Source: Planctomycetota bacterium (GTDB taxonomy: Bacteria; Planctomycetota; B143-G9). From it: a stretch of 10,405 nucleotides of DNA. Location: contig QNBY01000024.1 of the NCBI GenBank assembly GCA_003644275.1, forward strand, positions 1 through 10,405. The letters run 5' to 3'. Of the stretch, positions 7,036 through 10,405 are shown piece after piece. The first letter of the stretch is position 1. Every line of letters starts with the position of its first letter. The notes under the pieces were generated by a model. It saw only the letters and a list, made by a program, of their open reading frames with translations. It searched no databases and was not told the origin of the DNA. A program made the position numbers and the translations under genes.

Positions 7036-7862
7036 GGAAGGTAAGCATCCTCCCCTCCCTGTTCACCCTCGGCAACCTGCTCAGCGGGCTGGGCTCGATA
7101 TGGTACGCCGCGAAGGCCCTCGCCCTCGTCCAGGGCGCGGAGGTGACCGGGCGGGTCACCTCCTGGGAGGAGGCCATGAAGATAGCCGCCTGGCTCATCT
7201 TCCTCGGCATGTTGTTCGACGCCCTCGACGGCCGCATCGCCCGCATGACCGACTCCACCTCCCAGTTCGGCAAGGAACTCGACTCCATCGCCGACTTCGC
7301 CACCTTCGGCATCGCCCCCGCCTTCCTCATCGAGGTCTTCTCCTTCAACGACAAGGCGATACTCTACGTCATACACGACCGGGGCCGCATGTTGCTCTCG
7401 GCCGCCTACGCCGTCTTCGCCGCGTTGCGCCTCGCCCGCTACAACGTCCAGGCGTCCCGAAAGGGCCTTCCCACCCGCACCTTCTAGGGCATCCCCTCGC
7501 CCGCGGCGGCTGGGCTGCTCGCCTCCCTCGTCCTCGTCTTCATGCGCGGAGCCCCGCCCGACTACGCCTTCCTGCTCGACCAGCTCCGCCACTGGGCCCC
7601 CCTGGCGGCCGCGCTCATGGGCGTGCTCATGGTCTCCGGCGTGCCCTTCCCCCACATCGGCAACCGCTTCCTCGCCTCCGGCCTCTCCTACCGGAGGATG
7701 GTGTTCGCGGCGTTCGTGGCGCTCGGTTTCTTCATGTTCCCCGAATACGTGCTCTTCTCGCTGCTGGTGTCCTACGTGCTCGTTAGCCTCGCGATGGGAC
7801 TGCGCCGGCGTTCCGACGCTCTCCCGTCCGGCGGCGCGGGCGGATCGGAGGCCGAAGGATGA
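7032..7862 (+). CDS. pssA: CDP-diacylglycerol-serine O-phosphatidyltransferase, with one in-frame TAG
   Basis: PssA makes phosphatidylserine from CDP-diacylglycerol and serine in the membrane. With GTG at 7032 (GTGA overlap with psd, GAGGT upstream at 7023-7027) the protein opens SILPSLFTLGNLLSG, typical for the family. The CDP-alcohol phosphatidyltransferase signature D-x2-DG-x2-AR...G-x3-D-x3-D is complete: Asp63, Asp66, Gly67, Ala70, Arg71, Gly80, Asp84, Asp88. Codon 152 is TAG, between KGLPTRTF and GIPSPAAAG. The latter is the conserved GLPSPAAA segment of PssA, and several further membrane helices follow in the same frame to a TGA at 7860-7862, 276 residues in all. Stopping at the TAG would keep the catalytic motif but lose the last three or so membrane helices. 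As in priA, the interruption falls at a variable position with no frameshift. Identity is secure; whether full-length protein is made depends on how TAG is read. Confidence 0.93.
7485..7487 (+). other. In-frame TAG inside pssA (candidate sense-decoded amber codon)
   Basis: The codons read ACC TTC TAG GGC ATC CCC TCG, that is T-F-[TAG]-G-I-P-S. In PssA proteins I recall, the residue between F and G-[LI]-P varies among Q, I, V, T and K. A CAG or AAG codon one base change away would be ordinary. The following base is G. The conserved PSPAAAG motif directly after it shows that the frame and selection continue beyond the TAG. Confidence 0.7.
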
Positions 7863-8731
7863 AGAACCTCGCCCTGCTGCTCGTATCCGTCGCCGTGGCG
7901 GCCGGCCTGTTCCTGGCCGCGGGCCGCCTCGTGCCCGAACCTCCGCCCCTCCCTCGCTTCACCTCCCGCGCGCCCGTCCCCCTCAGCGTGAAACCCACCC
8001 CAAAGCCCGGCCCCCTCTCCGCTCCCGACTGGAAGACCGCCGTCCCCGACTCCGCCGCCTTCAACGTCGTCGCTCCCGCTTCCCGGAAGGACGCCCTCCC
8101 CCTCATGGTGGACGTGAAGGGCCACAGGGTGCTCTTCAGCGGCGAGTTCGCCTGCAACGAGGGAAGGCTCGAATACCTCCTCACCTCCCTCGGCGGCAAG
8201 ACCTACGAGAGCCTCGTCCTCGCCCACGCCAACCCGCGCGACCTCAACGTCTGCCTCATCGCCGCGGGAGCCGTCCTCCCCGACGGCTACGATTCCCGCC
8301 GCTTCCGCGGCCGCGACGAGGGCAAGGACGTGGACCCCGTCTGGCCCCGCCTCAAGGTCGAGCTCATCTACCGCGAGCCCGCCGGCGGATGGCGCTCGCC
8401 CCGCCCCTGGAAGAAACTGAAGACCGTCCGCACCAGGGCGGAGCGCCTCATCTTCCACCAGTTCCTCGACCGCCCCATGAAGGACCAGCTCTGGGCCTAC
8501 ACCGGCTCCTACTTCTACGTCGATTCCGAGACCGGCGCGCAGATATGGCTCGCCTCCGCCACCAAGTGCCTCGGCGCGATCTTCTACGACGCCTCCTGCT
8601 TCATCCAGAACACCGACGAGTACTGGCACGACGACGACGCCTACGTCGCCCTTCCCACCTTGGTCCCGCCGGTCGGAACCGGCGTCCTGGTCCTCGTAAC
8701 GGTGGTCGGCGCGGGAGAGGATTCGAAATGA
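7859..8731 (+). CDS. Exported or anchored protein with YdjY-like domain
   Basis: The 290-residue product starts with a hydrophobic stretch (LALLLVSVAVAAGLFLAAG, residues 4-22), a signal peptide or membrane anchor, followed by a proline-rich linker to about residue 55. The rest resembles the YdjY domain found in proteins of Planctomycetota and others: EGRLEYLLTSLGGKTYESLV (101-120), a region after it with LIAAGA (133-138), LWAYTGSYFYVDSETG (211-226) and the late PTLVPPVGTGVLV segment (266-278). The function of this domain is not established to my knowledge. I make the match from memory of the pattern, not from a search. Three cysteines are spread through the domain (Cys99, Cys132, Cys237) plus Cys247. 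The start overlaps the pssA stop as ATGA, with GGAGG at 7847-7851; its stop overlaps the next ATG in the same way, suggesting it works together with the membrane protein downstream. Confidence 0.75.
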   Translation: MKNLALLLVSVAVAAGLFLAAGRLVPEPPPLPRFTSRAPVPLSVKPTPKPGPLSAPDWKTAVPDSAAFNVVAPASRKDALPLMVDVKGHRVLFSGEFACNEGRLEYLLTSLGGKTYESLVLAHANPRDLNVCLIAAGAVLPDGYDSRRFRGRDEGKDVDPVWPRLKVELIYREPAGGWRSPRPWKKLKTVRTRAERLIFHQFLDRPMKDQLWAYTGSYFYVDSETGAQIWLASATKCLGAIFYDASCFIQNTDEYWHDDDAYVALPTLVPPVGTGVLVLVTVVGAGEDSK

Positions 8732-9489
8732 AGGCGGTCCTGGCGTTCCTGCTTCCCCGTCCGTTCCGCTTCTCGTTCTGGCGGCCCGCGGCCGTGCTCC
8801 TCGCCGCGCTCTCCCTCGTGGAGATCGTCCTACTCTTCGCCTTCGGCAAGACCGTGCCCGACGCCAAACTCGCCGCGGACGCCGCCTATTTCCTCGCCCA
8901 GCTCTCCGCCTTCCTCGTCCCCTTCGCCTATTTCCTCTCGTGCATGAGGCGCGAGCCCGTCCCCTCCCTCTGCCCCGTCGTCGGCACCCTCTACAACTAC
9001 GTCCTCCCCGTCCTGATCATCCAGATGGTGTACGCCCTCCCCGCGGGCATACCCGGCGCGGTACTGAACCACGCCCTCGTCTTGTCGGGCATGGTCTTCG
9101 CGGTATGGGGCGTGGATTCCTTCCTGCGCGCGGCGGGCCTCACCCTGGACCTGAGAAGGCTCGCCGTCCTCGTGCTCCTGCTCGTCGCCATGCTCGACGT
9201 CATCCTCTTCAACACCGTCGTCGAGCGGGCCGGAGGGGCGCGCGACCGCGTGATATCCCTCATCCTCACGGCCAACCCCGGCATAATCACCGCCTCGGCC
9301 TACGAGAAGGACGTGCTCCGCGGCCCCTTGCTCTACCACCGTTCGGTTATAGGCCAGTACTACCCGTTCGAGTATCCCGAGCCGCTCTCCGTCTTCTTCG
9401 AGTGGCTGCTGTTCGGGGTAGCCCTCACGCTCCTCGGCCTCCTGCTGGAGACGTTGGCGCGCTCCGGGCGCAAGGCCCGTTCGCCCTGA
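8728..9489 (+). CDS. Unknown multi-pass membrane protein
   Basis: I do not recognise this 253-residue protein. About six transmembrane segments can be seen by hydrophobicity: roughly residues 20-40, 52-72, 84-104, 112-134, 143-165 and 222-243. A longer soluble loop (about 166-221) between the last two contains NPGIITASAYEKDVLRG and a Tyr/Pro-rich part (GQYYPFEYPEP). The C-terminus is short and basic. It carries no ATPase or protease motif. The layout could suit an ABC-2-like permease partner or a structural membrane protein, but I would not assign either. ATG at 8728 overlaps the YdjY-like gene as ATGA, with GGAGAGG at 8714-8720. It is the last gene of the plus-strand train and ends 18 bases before the converging minus-strand gene. 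Confidence 0.8.
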   Translation: MKAVLAFLLPRPFRFSFWRPAAVLLAALSLVEIVLLFAFGKTVPDAKLAADAAYFLAQLSAFLVPFAYFLSCMRREPVPSLCPVVGTLYNYVLPVLIIQMVYALPAGIPGAVLNHALVLSGMVFAVWGVDSFLRAAGLTLDLRRLAVLVLLLVAMLDVILFNTVVERAGGARDRVISLILTANPGIITASAYEKDVLRGPLLYHRSVIGQYYPFEYPEPLSVFFEWLLFGVALTLLGLLLETLARSGRKARSP

Positions 9490-9507
9490 CGCGCCGCGCG
9501 CGCGACG

Positions 9508-9933
9508 CTATACGGAGGGAAGGCTGTCGGAGGAAAAGCGCCTGCGGCACTCGGTGAGGTCACGGCGGACCTCGCTCATCATCTTGGCCGCGGTGAGTTG
9601 GTAGGACGAGGGGATGGGGATGTTCTCGAGCTCCCTGAACAGCCGCTCGGCGTGGGAGAGCTTGCCCGCTCGGGCGTAGGCGCGCACTATGTAGCACAAC
9701 GCCATGTGGAAGTAGTCCGGGCTCACCTGGCGGGCCAGCACGTTCTCCGCCAGCGTTTCCACCGCGTCCCTGTATTGCAGCGCCTGGAACAGGTCTATCC
9801 CCCGCCGCAGCTCCGCCAGCGGACGCGACTGGAACAGTTTGTGGAACAGCGTGTTCTTGCGGGCCGTGCGTTCGCGGGCGAGGGCGATCATGGCGTCCGC
9901 GTCCTCGAACCAAGCCCTGCTCGTCTCTATCAT
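9508..9933 (-). CDS. Small TPR-like protein, apparently leaderless
   Basis: The 141-residue product is soluble and helical. Residues about 46-110 look like two to three degenerate tetratricopeptide hairpins: ALQYRDAVETLAENVLA, then ALCYIVRAYARAGKLSHAERLFRELE, where the A..Y...G....A pattern is TPR-like. No enzyme motif and no signal peptide are seen; a cytoplasmic adaptor role is plausible but unproven. The ATG at 9933 lies only six bases after a perfect TATAAT, so the mRNA probably starts at or next to the start codon. No Shine-Dalgarno is possible in that gap. It ends at TAG, the only gene here that does. Reading through would run the frame antisense across the membrane protein gene to another TAG at 8830-8832, so the TAG is probably a true stop. 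That matters for the two TAG-containing genes on the other strand. Confidence 0.8.
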   Translation of the reverse strand: MIETSRAWFEDADAMIALARERTARKNTLFHKLFQSRPLAELRRGIDLFQALQYRDAVETLAENVLARQVSPDYFHMALCYIVRAYARAGKLSHAERLFRELENIPIPSSYQLTAAKMMSEVRRDLTECRRRFSSDSLPSV

Positions 9934-9939
9934 GCCGGC

Positions 9940-9967
9940 ATTATATCCCCTTGCCCCCGCCGGTCAA
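9940..9967 (-). promoter_or_regulatory. Near-consensus sigma-70 promoter for the TPR-like gene
   Basis: On the minus strand, TTGACC (9967-9962, five of six matches), a 16-base spacer, then TATAAT (9945-9940, six of six). The start codon begins seven bases after the -10 box, where transcription normally starts, implying a leaderless transcript. It is the best promoter match I found in the window. Confidence 0.75.
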
Positions 9968-9982
9968 AAGCGGCCGCGCCGC
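9966..9982 (-). terminator. Intrinsic terminator after the Trp/Tyr-rich gene
   Basis: On the minus strand the stem GCGGC pairs with GCCGC around a GCG loop, possibly extended by a G-U pair, followed by TTTT. It begins seven bases after the TGA of the upstream gene. The stem is short but all G-C. The T tract shares bases with the -35 box of the next promoter. Confidence 0.55.
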
Positions 9983-9989
9983 CCCCTCG

Positions 9990-10405
9990 TCATCGGTACC
10001 GCACCACCCACACCCACCGGCCCGGCACCCACACCCGCACCTCCACTTCCTCCCACCAGCCCGGAACGTACCGCCTCACGCGCCGCTCCGGCCTCACGAG
10101 GACGATCCTCTCCTCGTACCACCATTCGCCGGTGCGGGGATCGGTCACCACCACCCGCCGCCGCTCGTAAACCGCGGGCTCCACGCGCTCCTCCCAGTAG
10201 CCGGGATGGTACACCCTCTCGGTCCGGCATTCGTAGTGCCCCGCTATCCAAACCCTCACCCTCACGGCGATGCGCCCCCTCGTGTCTCGGTGCGGATCGC
10301 AACGATGCGCGCCGCTCCGGTGAACGCCGCCGCGGCGGACGCTGTTGTGGTGGACGTCCCCCCTCGCGGCCCCGGCGAACGCGGATACGGCGAACAGAAA
10401 GAGAA
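9990..10405 (-). CDS. Secreted Trp/Tyr/Arg-rich protein, 5' partial
   Basis: The frame is open to the right edge, so the true start is outside the window; a GTG at 10265 is in frame but is unlikely to be the start. The readable part has 137 residues. The first visible residues, LFLFAVSAFAGAARG, look like the end of a signal peptide with a small-residue cleavage site near AGAA. A His/Arg-rich stretch (about residues 16-46) follows. The rest is a very unusual Trp/Tyr/Val/Arg/Glu mix with repeating VxVWxxGxY and PG-[YW]-W-EE units, such as VRVWIAGHYE, HPGYWEERVEP, VPGWWEEVEVRVWVPGRW. Similar W/Y-rich PG-repeat proteins occur as hypotheticals in several diderm phyla; no function is established that I know of. 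An envelope or surface role is inferred from the signal peptide. It ends in TGA, with a terminator directly after it. Confidence 0.75.
   Translation of the reverse strand, partial: LFLFAVSAFAGAARGDVHHNSVRRGGVHRSGAHRCDPHRDTRGRIAVRVRVWIAGHYECRTERVYHPGYWEERVEPAVYERRRVVVTDPRTGEWWYEERIVLVRPERRVRRYVPGWWEEVEVRVWVPGRWVWVVRYR

Noticed and set aside
7542..7862. C-terminal part of PssA as its own small gene from ATG 7542
   Set aside because: The conserved GIPSPAAAG segment lies before this ATG in the same frame, so the ATG is internal to pssA.
8830..9507. Read-through extension of the TPR-like gene past its TAG
   Set aside because: It is antisense to the membrane protein, has acidic low-complexity translation and contains a further TAG at 8830-8832.
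9490..9507. CG-rich run between converging genes as a bidirectional terminator
   Set aside because: I found no stable stem with a flanking T or A tract, only short self-complementary CGCG pieces.

Overview
The window looks like ordinary chromosomal, housekeeping DNA from a very GC-rich bacterium, judged by eye at about 70% GC. Coding-strand third positions are mostly C. I cannot place the organism firmly. An envelope-type protein with a YdjY-like domain, a short-form phosphatidylserine decarboxylase next to pssA, and a secreted Trp/Tyr-rich protein would fit a diderm lineage such as the Planctomycetota/Lentisphaerota side of the tree. That is a guess from gene content.

Layout. Positions 1-9489 hold one tightly packed plus-strand gene train: priA (5' end outside the window), an unknown anchored protein, queC, tilS, a nitrilase-family hydrolase, psd, pssA, a YdjY-like protein and a multi-pass membrane protein. 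Most junctions are ATGA, GTGA or TGATG stop/start overlaps, so translation is probably coupled. A near-consensus promoter lies inside the 3' end of the second gene and can start queC and everything after it. From 9508 to the right edge two genes lie on the minus strand: a small TPR-like protein with its own strong promoter and apparently no leader, and upstream of it a secreted Trp/Tyr-rich protein whose start lies beyond the window. A compact intrinsic terminator separates them. There are no stretches over 300 bases without a gene, and I saw no tRNA, rRNA, CRISPR or insertion sequence.

How the genes fit together. queC and tilS are both PP-loop ATPases acting in tRNA anticodon modification: queuosine precursor synthesis, and lysidine in the tRNA that reads AUA. 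psd and pssA are consecutive steps of phosphatidylethanolamine synthesis. PriA restarts replication forks.

The main observation is that two core genes, priA (codon at 835-837) and pssA (7485-7487), are each interrupted by one in-frame TAG, while family-typical sequence continues in the same frame on both sides. Both TAGs fall at positions I recall as variable in the families. This suggests UAG is read as an amino acid here (suppressor tRNA, pyrrolysine-like system or partial reassignment), although sequence error or fresh mutation cannot be excluded from one window. One counter-signal is that the minus-strand TPR-like gene appears to end at TAG, so full reassignment is not supported and a context-dependent or leaky UAG fits better.
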